Below are positions 51,946-61,753 of a stretch of 64,000 nt of DNA, piece by piece (within the stretch, counting starts at the first letter, position 1; each line of letters opens with the position of its first letter). Location: the NCBI GenBank assembly GCA_964619125.1, contig CAZUCA010000007.1, positions 1 to 64,000 on the forward strand, read 5' to 3'. This DNA is from Owenweeksia sp964619125 (lineage in GTDB: Bacteria; Bacteroidota; Bacteroidia; Flavobacteriales; Schleiferiaceae). Below the pieces are notes generated by a model. It was not told where the DNA came from, did no database searches, and saw only the letters and a list, made by a program, of their open reading frames with translations. A program made the position numbers and the translations under genes.

Positions 51946-54719
51946 CCTTATTCCGACAACTCCTCATAACCAGCCTCCTCCTCCTGAGCCACCTACTTTG
52001 CGGCCAGAAGGAGCCATTAATCAACGGAGGCTTTAATAGCATTAGTTTCCCTGAGTTTGCTGCCCGCATAGAAGCCCAAACGCCTTACCGCTTCTACTAT
52101 ATCAGCTCTGAGGTGGATACCATCAAGGTTAACCACAATGCCAACAACGAAAAAATCCGCATTCTACTAATCAGCATTTTCAAAGGAAGTGATTTCAACT
52201 TTGCCATTGACCAGGAACTGCGCATCTTTATTACCTACGGTTGGAAAATTGATACCGAGCTACCAGATAATTTCTTTGCCCAAAGCAAAGCGGTACAAGC
52301 AGAGGAGAATACAGGCCGCCCTGACAACCGGGTAGTAGTTGATTACTTTGAGGGTGAAGGAAGCTCCGCTGAGAGTGACGACAAGCTTTATGTGGTAGGG
52401 GTAAAAACCAACCAGCTTAAGGCGGGCGAAACCCTGCTGCGCGGCCGGGTGCTGATGGAGCGTACCGGTGAGCCGATAGTGGGGGCATCGGTGGTATTGG
52501 ATAACCCTCTGCGGGGAGCAAGTACCGACCCTCTTGGCTATTACCGCCTGGAAGTGCCGCGAGGTAAAAACACCATATCCATCAGCAGTATGGGGATGCG
52601 TAGTGTGAAGAGACAGGTGATGATTTACGGTGAAGGTGAGCTCAATGTAGAGCTCAAGGAAAGCGTGCAGTCACTCAAGGAAGTGGTAGTAAGCGCCGAG
52701 CGCCACCGCAACCTTAGCCGTGCTGAAATGGGAATTGAAAACCTGGCCGTGAAAACCATCCGGCAAATCCCCAGCGCCCTCGGCGAACCCGATGTGGTGC
52801 GAGCGGTCCTTACCCTGCCCGGTGTAAAAACGGTTGGCGAAGCGAGCACTGGCTTTAACGTTCGCGGTGGCTCCACCGACCAAAACCTGATTCTCTACGG
52901 CGGTGCTCCCATTTATAACCCCAGCCATCTATTTGGCTTTTTCTCCTCCTTTAACGCCGATGTTATTAAGGGAGTAAACCTCTATAAGAGCAGCATTCCT
53001 GCCAGTTACGGGGGCCGTCTCTCATCGGTGCTGGAAATAGAACCCCGTGAGGGCAACAAAAAGGAGTTTACGGGTAGCGGCGGTATCGGACTGGTAACCA
53101 GCCGCCTGGCCTTTGAGGGGCCCATTGTGCAAAACAAAAGTTCATACCTTATTTCCGCCCGCGCTACCTACAGCGACTGGATCCTGAAAAGACTGGAAAA
53201 TGAGGATTATCGCCAGAGCAAAGCCGGTTTTTATGACCTCAACGGCTCTTTCAGCCAGGAGATTGACCATAGTAATCAGCTCTTTTTCAACCTCTACCAC
53301 AGTAACGACCGCTTTAGGTTTAAGCGCGACACCACCTATACCTACAACAACTCCGCTGCCAGCCTGAGGTGGAAAAGTCTGTTTTCAGAAAAGCTTATCG
53401 CCAATTTCACCACTGCTTTTAGCCGCTATGCCTACAGCATTGAGAGTGAACTAAACCCGGTTAATGCCTACCAGCTTCAGTTCGGCATTGACCAATCAAA
53501 TTTGAAAGCTGATTTCGATTATTTCTACAACGTCAGGCATAAGCTCTCCTTCGGCCTGGAAGCCAATTACTACCGTCTTAACCCGGGCACTTTTGAGCCC
53601 AATAGCGACGAATCCCTGGTAGTACCCCAGCTACTCGAACCCGAGCAGGCGCTGGAATCGGCCCTCTTCCTCTCCGATGAATATGCCATTACCCCTGAAC
53701 TGACCGTAAACGCCGGCTTACGTTATTCCTTTTTCAATTACCTGGGGGCCAAAGAAATTCTCAGCTATGCGGATGGCATAGCCCGTACGGAATTTACAGT
53801 GGTGGACACCTTAAAATATACCGGCGGTGAAAATATCCAGCAATATATGGGGCCTGAATTCAGATTATCGCTGCGCTACAGCCTGCCGGGCAACAATTCC
53901 ATAAAAGCCGGTTACAACAGTTTGCGGCAGTATATCCATATGATCAGCAATACCACCGCCATTTCCCCTACCGACATCTGGAAACTCAGCGACCCCTTTA
54001 TAAAACCACAGCTTGGACAGCAGTGGAGCCTGGGCTATTATCACAATTTTATGGAGGGTCAGTTGCAGAGCTCGGTGGAGGTGTATTACAAAACCACAAA
54101 AAATTACCTCGATTATCGCAGCGGTGCCCGCCTAATCCTGAATCCTAGTCTTGAAACCGATATCATCAACACCCGGGGCAAAGCCTATGGGGTAGAACTG
54201 CTGTTTAAGAAAAACCTTGGGAAACTCAATGGCTGGCTTAGCTATACCTGGTCCCGCTCATTACAACAGCAAGACGATGAACTGGTGAAGGAACAAATAA
54301 ACCAGGGTGAATGGTACCCATCCAACTACGACAAGCCTCACGACCTGAGCCTGGCAGCCAATTACCGCTTCAGCCACCGGGTTAGTTTCTCCCTGAACTT
54401 CACCTATAGTACCGGTCGCCCCATTACCCTGCCTATTGCCAAATATTACTACGGCGGTTCCCAACGGGTGTATTATTCTGAGCGCAATGCCTACCGCATT
54501 CCCGATTACTACCGCACCGATATTGCCCTTAATATTGAAGGCAACCACAAGCTCGATAAGCTGGCCCACAGTTCCTGGACCTTCGCAATTTACAACCTCA
54601 CCGGCCGCAACAATCCCTACTCCGTATACTTTACCGCGCGCCAGGGCGAAATCAAGGGCTATAAGCTTTCCATCTTTGGTAATGCCATACCCACTATAAC
54701 CTATAATTTCCGCTTTTAA
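51942..54719 (+). CDS. TonB-dependent receptor with N-terminal STN and CarboxypepD_reg-like domains
   Basis: The 925-residue outer-membrane receptor has a signal peptide, an STN-like domain (about 28-110, FPEFAARIEAQTPYRFYY), a carboxypeptidase-regulatory beta-sandwich (about 165-245, LRGRVLMERTGEPIVGASV), a plug (about 265-390) with FNVRGGSTDQNLILYGG, and a 22-strand barrel ending in Phe (TYNFRF). It imports or moves a large ligand with TonB energy. STN domains often signal to FecR, but no FecI/FecR pair is in the window. The stop abuts the next gene (TAAATG). Confidence 0.92.
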   Translation: MTLFRQLLITSLLLLSHLLCGQKEPLINGGFNSISFPEFAARIEAQTPYRFYYISSEVDTIKVNHNANNEKIRILLISIFKGSDFNFAIDQELRIFITYGWKIDTELPDNFFAQSKAVQAEENTGRPDNRVVVDYFEGEGSSAESDDKLYVVGVKTNQLKAGETLLRGRVLMERTGEPIVGASVVLDNPLRGASTDPLGYYRLEVPRGKNTISISSMGMRSVKRQVMIYGEGELNVELKESVQSLKEVVVSAERHRNLSRAEMGIENLAVKTIRQIPSALGEPDVVRAVLTLPGVKTVGEASTGFNVRGGSTDQNLILYGGAPIYNPSHLFGFFSSFNADVIKGVNLYKSSIPASYGGRLSSVLEIEPREGNKKEFTGSGGIGLVTSRLAFEGPIVQNKSSYLISARATYSDWILKRLENEDYRQSKAGFYDLNGSFSQEIDHSNQLFFNLYHSNDRFRFKRDTTYTYNNSAASLRWKSLFSEKLIANFTTAFSRYAYSIESELNPVNAYQLQFGIDQSNLKADFDYFYNVRHKLSFGLEANYYRLNPGTFEPNSDESLVVPQLLEPEQALESALFLSDEYAITPELTVNAGLRYSFFNYLGAKEILSYADGIARTEFTVVDTLKYTGGENIQQYMGPEFRLSLRYSLPGNNSIKAGYNSLRQYIHMISNTTAISPTDIWKLSDPFIKPQLGQQWSLGYYHNFMEGQLQSSVEVYYKTTKNYLDYRSGARLILNPSLETDIINTRGKAYGVELLFKKNLGKLNGWLSYTWSRSLQQQDDELVKEQINQGEWYPSNYDKPHDLSLAANYRFSHRVSFSLNFTYSTGRPITLPIAKYYYGGSQRVYYSERNAYRIPDYYRTDIALNIEGNHKLDKLAHSSWTFAIYNLTGRNNPYSVYFTARQGEIKGYKLSIFGNAIPTITYNFRF

Positions 54720-55841
54720 ATGAAGCTTAAGATTGCAAAATACCTGTTACTGCTTATAAGTTTGCTGCCGGTGGTGGGCTGTGAAGAACCATACACGGTG
54801 GCAGTAAAGGATTCGGAGCAGGGGATATTGGTTATTGAAGCTAATCTCAGCGACTCCTCACTGGTTCGCATTTCTCAAACCACCCCGCTCAACGATACCG
54901 GCTATCAAGCAGTGAGCAATGCCCAGGTTACGGCCGAAAGTGAGAGTGGGGGCAACCCCATTCCTTTCTACGAAATTGAAGAAGGCCTTTACTACTCCCC
55001 TGAATCTCCCCGGATCGGTGAACGTTATCGCCTGACGATCCGAAGCCAGGGGGTGAGAATTCAATCGGAATGGGCAGAGATGATGGCGGCACAAGAGATT
55101 GACAAATTGTACTACGAAGTGGATGCAGGGATTTTACGCATTTTCCTCGACTCACGTGACAGTGGTCCCACTGGCTATTATCGCTGGGATTTTGAGGAAA
55201 GCTGGGAGTATAATTCGCGCTATTACACCAACCTCGAATACCGGGATGGTGCAGTGGTATCGCGACCCAGCAATGACCGCATTTACATATGCTATAAGAT
55301 TGTAGACAATACCCAAATATTGATTGGCAGCAGTGTGGATCTGGCGGAAAATAATATCCGCCGGCAACTAATACACGAAATCGACCCGCTGCAATCGATG
55401 CGCCTCAATGTGGACTACAGTATTAAAGTCACTCAATACCGAATATCGCCGGAGGCCTTTGAGTTTTGGCGTATCTTAAAGGCAAACACTGAAACTATGG
55501 GAAGCATTTTTGATGTGCAACCCTCTAACCTGCCTTCCAACTTCAAGGTAATAAACGGAGAACAACCGGTAATTGGGTTCTTCTCGGCCACTATGCCGGC
55601 CTTTAAGAGGATTTTCATCCGGCGCATTGATTTACCCTTTAGTCTATACTATGATCCCTACAAGGGCTGTAGCCTGGACAGCGTGCCATCGGAATCGCTT
55701 ACAATTGAAGATGCCTTTGGCCAGGGTGACTATTTACCAGTGAGGAGGGTGAATGGAAAAGTACTGGCTTCTGCCAAACGCTGTGTAGACTGTAGAGAAA
55801 GGGGTGGTGATACAGAAAAACCACCATTCTGGATTTATTAA
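54720..55841 (+). CDS. DUF4249 lipoprotein 1
   Basis: The 373-residue protein has a lipoprotein signal ending in VVGC (Cys21) and the DUF4249 plan: an opening beta-sandwich (LVIEANLSDSSLVRISQT), a middle with YYRWDFEESWEY and the family end CVDCRERGGDTEKPPFWIY. DUF4249 proteins are outer-membrane or surface lipoproteins found beside TonB receptors, and are thought to be accessory ligand-handling proteins, as yet without proof. It begins the base after the receptor stop codon. Confidence 0.9.
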   Translation: MKLKIAKYLLLLISLLPVVGCEEPYTVAVKDSEQGILVIEANLSDSSLVRISQTTPLNDTGYQAVSNAQVTAESESGGNPIPFYEIEEGLYYSPESPRIGERYRLTIRSQGVRIQSEWAEMMAAQEIDKLYYEVDAGILRIFLDSRDSGPTGYYRWDFEESWEYNSRYYTNLEYRDGAVVSRPSNDRIYICYKIVDNTQILIGSSVDLAENNIRRQLIHEIDPLQSMRLNVDYSIKVTQYRISPEAFEFWRILKANTETMGSIFDVQPSNLPSNFKVINGEQPVIGFFSATMPAFKRIFIRRIDLPFSLYYDPYKGCSLDSVPSESLTIEDAFGQGDYLPVRRVNGKVLASAKRCVDCRERGGDTEKPPFWIY

Positions 55842-55875
55842 TGATAATAGGACGAGGTAATAAATTAACACCGTA

Positions 55876-57021
55876 ATGCTGAGACAGCCGTACATACTCA
55901 TCATCCTGCTTGCCTGTCTTGGCATTAATGCCTGTGTGGAGACCTATATGCCTGATGTGGATGAGGCCAACACCTCGCTCCTGGTGGTGGAAGGACGGCT
56001 GGACAACGGCATATCGCAGGTAAAACTCAGTCGTTCCAGTCTCCTGGCGGGTTCGGCAGTTCTGGGGGAAGCGGGAGCCCGGGTTTGGGTAGAATCGGAG
56101 TCAGGCGATTACCAGAGTGAGCTTTTTCTCTATCTCAACCAGGGCAGCTATGAACAGGAGTTGGAATTAAGTACTAAGCAGCGCTACCGACTGATGATCG
56201 AAACCAGCGATGGCAAGAACTATCAGTCTGATTACATACCCTTTAAGGAAACACCCCCCATAGGAGATATTGAGTTTGAAATTCAGGCCGGCAAAGTAAA
56301 CTACAAAGTATCTACCGGCGATGCCGATGGAGATACCCGCTACTATCGTTGGGAATATGATGAAACCTGGCAATATTTCGCGGCTTTTGAATCATATTGG
56401 CGCTATCGCAACGGGCAAATGTATTTTCTGCCCATTGCACAACAAACTTTTCGCTGCTGGCAAACTGAAAGCCATACCAACATCATTTTAGCCAATACCA
56501 GCCACCTGACTGATGATGTGGTTTCAAAACAACAACTGCTCACCATTAACCCTCGGCGTAGTAATAAGCTGAACGTCCGCTACAGCTTGCTGGTAAGGCA
56601 ATATGCCCTGACTGCCGAAGGCTTTGAATTTTGGCAACGGCTAAAGGAAAACACCGAAAACCTGGGCACCCTTTTCGATCCCCAACCCAGCCAGGTGCCG
56701 GGCAACCTGCAGTGCATTTCACACCCAGGGGAGACAGTCATCGGATTTGTCAGTGCCAGTAGCGTAAGTAGCAAGCGCATATTTAACACTCGCAATGACT
56801 TTGACGTTCCTTATATGTATGACCCAATGAAGGATTGCGTCCAATATATCCAACCCGACCCGATAGGATTTTATGACCTTGATTTTGCCTTTGCCGACAC
56901 CACCACCTTTTTACCCATTGATACGGTACCTGGGGCCTCAAGGTATTGGTATGCCTCTTCACCTTATTGCATTGATTGCCGCCAGCAAGGTGGTACAACC
57001 CTAAGACCCGATTTCTGGTAA
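55876..57021 (+). CDS. DUF4249 lipoprotein 2
   Basis: The 381-residue protein has a lipoprotein signal ending in GINAC (Cys20), LLVVEGRLDNGISQVKLSRS, YYRWEYDETWQYF, FEFWQRLKENTENLGTLFD and the final CIDCRQQGGTTLRPDFW. It is a clear paralogue of the gene before it, with matching blocks in the same order, so the pair probably arose by tandem duplication. It follows after 34 bases, and its TAA overlaps the next ATG (TAATG). Confidence 0.9.
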   Translation: MLRQPYILIILLACLGINACVETYMPDVDEANTSLLVVEGRLDNGISQVKLSRSSLLAGSAVLGEAGARVWVESESGDYQSELFLYLNQGSYEQELELSTKQRYRLMIETSDGKNYQSDYIPFKETPPIGDIEFEIQAGKVNYKVSTGDADGDTRYYRWEYDETWQYFAAFESYWRYRNGQMYFLPIAQQTFRCWQTESHTNIILANTSHLTDDVVSKQQLLTINPRRSNKLNVRYSLLVRQYALTAEGFEFWQRLKENTENLGTLFDPQPSQVPGNLQCISHPGETVIGFVSASSVSSKRIFNTRNDFDVPYMYDPMKDCVQYIQPDPIGFYDLDFAFADTTTFLPIDTVPGASRYWYASSPYCIDCRQQGGTTLRPDFW

Positions 57022-59363
57022 TGACGCGTAAATTTATATCCCCCCTGCTGGTCATCCTGAGCATTTTTGGCAGCCCTTGTCAGTCTAATACACAAGTAAT
57101 TGATGATGACCCAGATATCTCCGCCGGGTCCGATGTAGAAAAAATCTATCTGCGCAGCGACCGTGAATTTTACCTGGCCGGTGAAATAGTGTGGTACAAG
57201 CTGCAAGTGGTATGTGCGGACTTTACGCCCGCCGCTAACAGACGACTGGCCATGGTAGAGTTATGGAATGAGGAGAAGGCAGTTCTGCAGCAGCAAATTG
57301 AAGTCGATCAGGGCTCCGGCGACGGCTCACTTTACCTTCCCCTTTACCTGAGTAGTGGCAAGTACGTGTTAAGGGCCTATACCATTAGTAATCGTGAAAA
57401 GCCCTCTCAACACTTCGAAAAGACCCTGAAAATTGTCAATACTTTCAATCAGCAACAAGTGCCCAGGCCGGTCTCCAAATCTTACCATGCGCAACTCATG
57501 CCTGAAGGTGGAAGCCTGGTAAAAGGACTGCCGGCCCGCCTGGGGGTGAAGGTAACGGATGGCCAGGGTGCACCCCTGAGCTACGCAGCTCACTTAATCA
57601 AACTCCCCTCCGACACCATCCTGTCCCTAAATGAGCATAAATTCGGACTGGCCAGCTTCACTTTCACCCCTGATACCAGCACCGGCTACCGTTTTATTAT
57701 CAATACCGCTGACACTACCCTGAGCCTGAACTTGCCCGCAATTTCAGAGGAGGGCGTGGTTTTGAAAGTTAGCAATCACCCCAATCAATACCGGGCCCAC
57801 CTTTATCGCAGTCCGAAGAGTGGAATCTCAGGAGGAATGCTGCTGGTACACTCCGGTGCAAGCCTAGTCCAGCAAAGGCCTTTCAGTTACAAAAACGACA
57901 GCCTGAGCGTGAGCATCCCCCGGGACTCCCTGGCGGAAGGAATTTCACGTATTACCGTATTTGATGACAATAAAAAAGTATTGGCTGAGCGACTGGTATT
58001 TGAGCAGCCAAAGTTAATGCTGCAGCCATCACTGCATAGTTCCAAAAAGAACTATGGCCTGCGCGAAGAAGTAAAACTGGCACTGACCGCCAATCCTGAA
58101 AGCGATCTTTCGCTTGCGGTATATCGCCTTGACAGCCTCAATAACGCCAGTACCGAAACTATTCTCAGCTATCTCTGGCTGAGCTCTGAGCTCCGGGGAA
58201 AAATCGACTCCGCCTCCTATTACTTTGGTCCCCTTAGCAACAGCCGCCAACTAGCCATTGACAATTTATTACTAACCCATGGTTGGCGCAGTTTTAAGGA
58301 CAATAAGAATACTAATCCCGGCCGGCTGAGCGACAGCAATTGGGACGGACATCAGATCCGGGTAAAAGTGAGCCGGAACAGTGCTGGGGAGCCAGTCAGC
58401 GGGCAAATGTTTTATCTGACTATTCCCGGCAAGGACTTCCGCTTTTACAGCAGTACCAGCAACGAGCAGGGAGTGGTCAATTTTTACAGCGACCGTCTTT
58501 ATGGCCAACAGGAGATTTTAATCACCCCGGCCGTAGCTGCGGGCAATGACTTGCATTATCAGATGCTGACTTCCTTTGCCAGCGTCAGACCCCGCCTTAA
58601 ATCAGAAAATTTATATATCAGCTCCCGATACCGCCACAGCCTGGAAAAATTGAGCCTTAATATGCAGGTGCAAAATGTATACAGCAAAGATAAGGTGAAC
58701 GCCACCAGCCAAGCTCCCGGACGGGGTCTGCCCTTTTATGGCCAAAGCGACTTCAGCTACCTCCTCGATGCTTATACCCGCTTTCCCACCATGGAAGAAG
58801 TACTGCGCGAATATGTAAAGGAAGTGCAGGTGCGTAAAAAAGGTGATGACTATCGTTTACGCATGTATTACGACGTAAGCGGTCGCTTTTTTGACAATGA
58901 ACCCCTGCGACTGATCGATGGCATCCCTGTTTATAACTCCAATAAAATCATAGACTATGATCCCCTCAAAATTGAAAAACTGGCCATCGTGGATAATCGC
59001 TTTGTGCTGGGGGATGCATTTTGTGATGGGGTAGTAAGCTTGACCACCTATAAGGGAGATGCCAATCCCGAAGAGCTCAATCCGGACGCCTTTATCATTA
59101 GCTACCAGGCCCTGGAGGAAAAAAGAATCTTTTACTCGCCGCAATATGCCCAGCCTGATACCGCTAAAAACACTCCTGATTTCAGGACCCTGCTCTACTG
59201 GAACCCAGCCGTTGAGCTTAGCCAAAATGGCAAGGCTCAACTGAAATTCTTTACCGGTGATCGCCCCGGCACCTACTTTATCAGGGTGGAAGGGATTGAC
59301 CCCGAGGGGATGGCTGGTTACCGTGATTTGCAGTTTACAGTTACAGACTCCAACCTACCCTAA
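57021..59363 (+). CDS. Large secreted protein with MG2-like N-terminal domain
   Basis: The protein has 780 residues from the ATG at 57021, with a signal peptide that may be lipid-modified (SPLLVILSIFGSPC). The first 120 residues match macroglobulin MG2-type domains (KIYLRSDREFYLAGEIVWY). Further beta-sandwich repeats follow, then a plug-like segment near 590-640 and a C-terminal beta domain (RPGTYFIRVEGIDPEGMAGY). Bacteroidota often carry this type of protein after DUF4249 genes. It is probably a surface or periplasmic partner of the receptor. It closes the operon. Confidence 0.78.
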   Translation: MTRKFISPLLVILSIFGSPCQSNTQVIDDDPDISAGSDVEKIYLRSDREFYLAGEIVWYKLQVVCADFTPAANRRLAMVELWNEEKAVLQQQIEVDQGSGDGSLYLPLYLSSGKYVLRAYTISNREKPSQHFEKTLKIVNTFNQQQVPRPVSKSYHAQLMPEGGSLVKGLPARLGVKVTDGQGAPLSYAAHLIKLPSDTILSLNEHKFGLASFTFTPDTSTGYRFIINTADTTLSLNLPAISEEGVVLKVSNHPNQYRAHLYRSPKSGISGGMLLVHSGASLVQQRPFSYKNDSLSVSIPRDSLAEGISRITVFDDNKKVLAERLVFEQPKLMLQPSLHSSKKNYGLREEVKLALTANPESDLSLAVYRLDSLNNASTETILSYLWLSSELRGKIDSASYYFGPLSNSRQLAIDNLLLTHGWRSFKDNKNTNPGRLSDSNWDGHQIRVKVSRNSAGEPVSGQMFYLTIPGKDFRFYSSTSNEQGVVNFYSDRLYGQQEILITPAVAAGNDLHYQMLTSFASVRPRLKSENLYISSRYRHSLEKLSLNMQVQNVYSKDKVNATSQAPGRGLPFYGQSDFSYLLDAYTRFPTMEEVLREYVKEVQVRKKGDDYRLRMYYDVSGRFFDNEPLRLIDGIPVYNSNKIIDYDPLKIEKLAIVDNRFVLGDAFCDGVVSLTTYKGDANPEELNPDAFIISYQALEEKRIFYSPQYAQPDTAKNTPDFRTLLYWNPAVELSQNGKAQLKFFTGDRPGTYFIRVEGIDPEGMAGYRDLQFTVTDSNLP

Positions 59364-59398
59364 AAAATTAAAGACTAAGGAAGGCGTATGAGGTAAAC

Positions 59399-60175
59399 TT
59401 AATCGTGCTTTTTGGCCTCTTCCCAGATCTCGTCCATCTCGCTCAGGCGCATATCCGATAGGCTGCGATCCATTTCACGGGCCTTCTCTTCCAGGTAGGT
59501 AAAGCGCCTGATAAATTTCTTATTGGTTCGTTCCAGGGCCGATTCGGCGTCCACCTTTAAAAAGCGGCTGAGATTTATCACTGAAAACATGAAGTCACCA
59601 AACTCCTGTTCTACCGCCTGCTGATCATTGGCTTTAACCTCCTCTTTCAGCTCGCGTAATTCCTCGTCAATTTTATCCCAAACCTGGTGGGTCTCTTCCC
59701 AGTCGAAACCGACTCCTCTAACCTTATCCTGGATGCGGGTAGCTTTTACCACCGAAGGCAATGATTTAGGTACCCCTTCGAGGACTGACTTCTTACCTTC
59801 CTTTAGCTTAAGCTTCTCCCAGTTGGCCTTAACTTCTTCTTCGCCGCTCACTTCAACATCTCCGTAAATATGAGGGTGGCGCTGAATCAGCTTTTCGCAA
59901 ATACTGTTGAGCACATCGGCAATATCAAAGGCCTTCTTTTCACTGCCAATTTTGGCATAAAACACCATGTGCAGAATGATGTCACCCAACTCCTTCTTTA
60001 CCTCCTCGAGATCATTGTCGAGAATGGCGTCACCTAGCTCGTAGGTCTCTTCTATGGTCAGCGGGCGCAAGCTTTCCATCGTTTGCTTCATGTCCCAGGG
60101 GCATTTGGCCCGCAGGTCATCCATAATGTCTAACAATCGATTGAAAGCTTGCAGTTGTTGTTCCCGGCTGTTCAT
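59399..60175 (-). CDS. mazG: Nucleoside triphosphate pyrophosphohydrolase MazG
   Basis: The 258-residue protein has two MazG domains. The first holds KCPWDMKQTMESLRPLTIEE and the Mg2+-binding ELGDAILDNDLEEVKKELGD, and the second holds EELRELKEEVKANDQQAVEQEFGD. It cuts NTPs to NMP and pyrophosphate, cleaning nucleotide pools. Its start lies 6 bases after the stop of the DUF5606 gene upstream on the same strand. Confidence 0.94.
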   Translation of the reverse strand: MNSREQQLQAFNRLLDIMDDLRAKCPWDMKQTMESLRPLTIEETYELGDAILDNDLEEVKKELGDIILHMVFYAKIGSEKKAFDIADVLNSICEKLIQRHPHIYGDVEVSGEEEVKANWEKLKLKEGKKSVLEGVPKSLPSVVKATRIQDKVRGVGFDWEETHQVWDKIDEELRELKEEVKANDQQAVEQEFGDFMFSVINLSRFLKVDAESALERTNKKFIRRFTYLEEKAREMDRSLSDMRLSEMDEIWEEAKKHD

Positions 60176-60181
60176 AGATTA

Positions 60182-60625
60182 TTAGTCTTTACTGTCTTCC
60201 TTCGCTTCCTCTCCGGCCGTCGCTTCCTTTTCTTCGTCGGAAAAGTCGGGCAGCATATCCTTATCGTGAAGCAGGTTATACCACTGGAAGAGCTTTTTGA
60301 GATCTGAGTTATATACCCGCTCCTGGTCAAAGCCGGGCAGTACCTCTCCCATATATTCTTTCAGTTCCACCGGATTTGATTTGTGGTCAATGGCCTTACC
60401 ACCATTTTCTTTAGCGTAGATATTGCCGAAGACATCACGCAGGGGCACCTCCTCGCCATAGGTGTAAATGGCAATGTCCTTAAGGGAACTTACATTACTG
60501 GTTTGTGAAACGGGAAAACGCTTGCCATCCACAATCGACTCCACTATAACACCGCCACGGCTGCTGGCTACCAGCATAAAAAGTCCGGGCTTACCACTAA
60601 TTGCTAAAATTTTTTCCAATTCCAT
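60182..60625 (-). CDS. DUF5606 family protein
   Basis: The 147-residue cytosolic protein has the DUF5606 marks AISGKPGLFMLVASSRGG, VESIVDGKRFPVSQ and the conserved YGEEVPLRDVFGNIY. A low-complexity acidic tail (about 125-147) follows. The function of the family is unknown. It sits between mazG and the TPR lipoprotein gene on one strand and is probably co-transcribed with them. Confidence 0.85.
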   Translation of the reverse strand: MELEKILAISGKPGLFMLVASSRGGVIVESIVDGKRFPVSQTSNVSSLKDIAIYTYGEEVPLRDVFGNIYAKENGGKAIDHKSNPVELKEYMGEVLPGFDQERVYNSDLKKLFQWYNLLHDKDMLPDFSDEEKEATAGEEAKEDSKD

Positions 60626-60644
60626 TACAGATAATTATAAAGGG

Positions 60645-61169
60645 TTAGTTCTTTTTATTTTGCTGTTCCTGCAGCCAGCGCGCCACCATTTCTTCTTCGC
60701 TAAGGCTGTCCTGCAGCAGGATCAATAAATTGCGGGCCTCGGGCACCAACTCATGTTCTGGGTAAGTTTCTATAAAATATTCATAAGCCTTGCGGGCCCG
60801 CTCTTTATCCTGGTAGCGCTCGTCGTATACAAAGCCGATCATAAATACCGAGCGCCCCGCCATGGGATGTTCAGGATATTCATGTTCAATGCGGTTGTAC
60901 ACATTAATGGCTTTAAGGCCCTTGCGGGGCATTTCCTTAAAAATATCAGCGGCGCGGCTCAGATAAATTACACTCAGGCTGTCTTCAGGGCGCTCATCGG
61001 CGTACTGCAGGTAGGCTGAAGTAAGGGAATCAGCCAATGCCATGTTCATCAAAGTATCCTTGCGGGTTTGCTCCTCCATTGCCTCAATGCGCTCCTCCAG
61101 GGTCGGAGGTTCCTGCGACTGACAGGCACAAGCGAGTAAAATCAGAAATATGCCGCAGTACTTCATCAT
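60645..61169 (-). CDS. Tetratricopeptide-repeat lipoprotein
   Basis: The 174-residue protein has a lipoprotein signal ending in LACAC and about three TPR-like helical pairs (DSLSVIYLSRAADIFKEMP, HPMAGRSVFMIGFVYDE, ARKAYEYFIETYPEHELVPE). It resembles YbgF/BamD-type TPR proteins of the envelope, though shorter. Its start overlaps the stop of the upstream def gene (TGATG). Confidence 0.78.
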   Translation of the reverse strand: MMKYCGIFLILLACACQSQEPPTLEERIEAMEEQTRKDTLMNMALADSLTSAYLQYADERPEDSLSVIYLSRAADIFKEMPRKGLKAINVYNRIEHEYPEHPMAGRSVFMIGFVYDERYQDKERARKAYEYFIETYPEHELVPEARNLLILLQDSLSEEEMVARWLQEQQNKKN

Positions 61170-61738
61170 TTCTTCTGGGGAAATTTCATGCGGTAGCTTA
61201 CACTTACCTTACCTTTGGAAATATTGGCAAGCCGACCTTTAAGAATCCGCTTGCGCAATGGCGAAAGATAGTCGGTAAAGAGCACCCCTTCTATATGGTC
61301 GTACTCGTGCTGAATCACCCGGGCTTTGAGCCCTGAGAAAGAAGCACTTTGCTCCTGCCAGTTTTCATCCAGCCATTTAATGTGGATGGTTTCCTTACGG
61401 GATACGTCCTCACGTACCTCGGGAATACTAAGGCAGCCTTCGTTAAAGCTCCACTCCTCACCTTCCTCACTGCTGATTTCGGGGTTGATAAAGACGTGCT
61501 TAAAGTCTTTCAGACCCTCTTCATCTTCCTCATCATCGTCCACAAAACCGCTGGCATCCACGATAAAAAGGCGAATGGCCTTGCCAATTTGTGGCGCCGC
61601 CAAACCTACCCCCCCGGCGGCATACATCGTTTCAAACATATCATCGATCAACTGCTGCAAACCGGACTCGTCTTTTTCAATAAGCCGGGTCTTTTTGCGC
61701 AGTACCGGGTCGCCATAGGCTACAATAGGGTATATCAC
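61166..61738 (-). CDS. def: Peptide deformylase
   Basis: The 190-residue enzyme removes the formyl group from new proteins. All three motifs are present: GGVGLAAPQIG at 42-52, EGCLSIPE with metal ligand Cys102, and QHEYDHIEG with His144, Glu145 and His148. An acidic insert of about 10 residues (DDDEEDEEG) lies near 67-75. The start is GTG at 61738. A perfect promoter box is 15 bases upstream, so def may begin a new transcript. Confidence 0.95.
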   Translation of the reverse strand: MIYPIVAYGDPVLRKKTRLIEKDESGLQQLIDDMFETMYAAGGVGLAAPQIGKAIRLFIVDASGFVDDDEEDEEGLKDFKHVFINPEISSEEGEEWSFNEGCLSIPEVREDVSRKETIHIKWLDENWQEQSASFSGLKARVIQHEYDHIEGVLFTDYLSPLRKRILKGRLANISKGKVSVSYRMKFPQKK

Positions 61739-61753
61739 TCTCTAAATTTTTGG

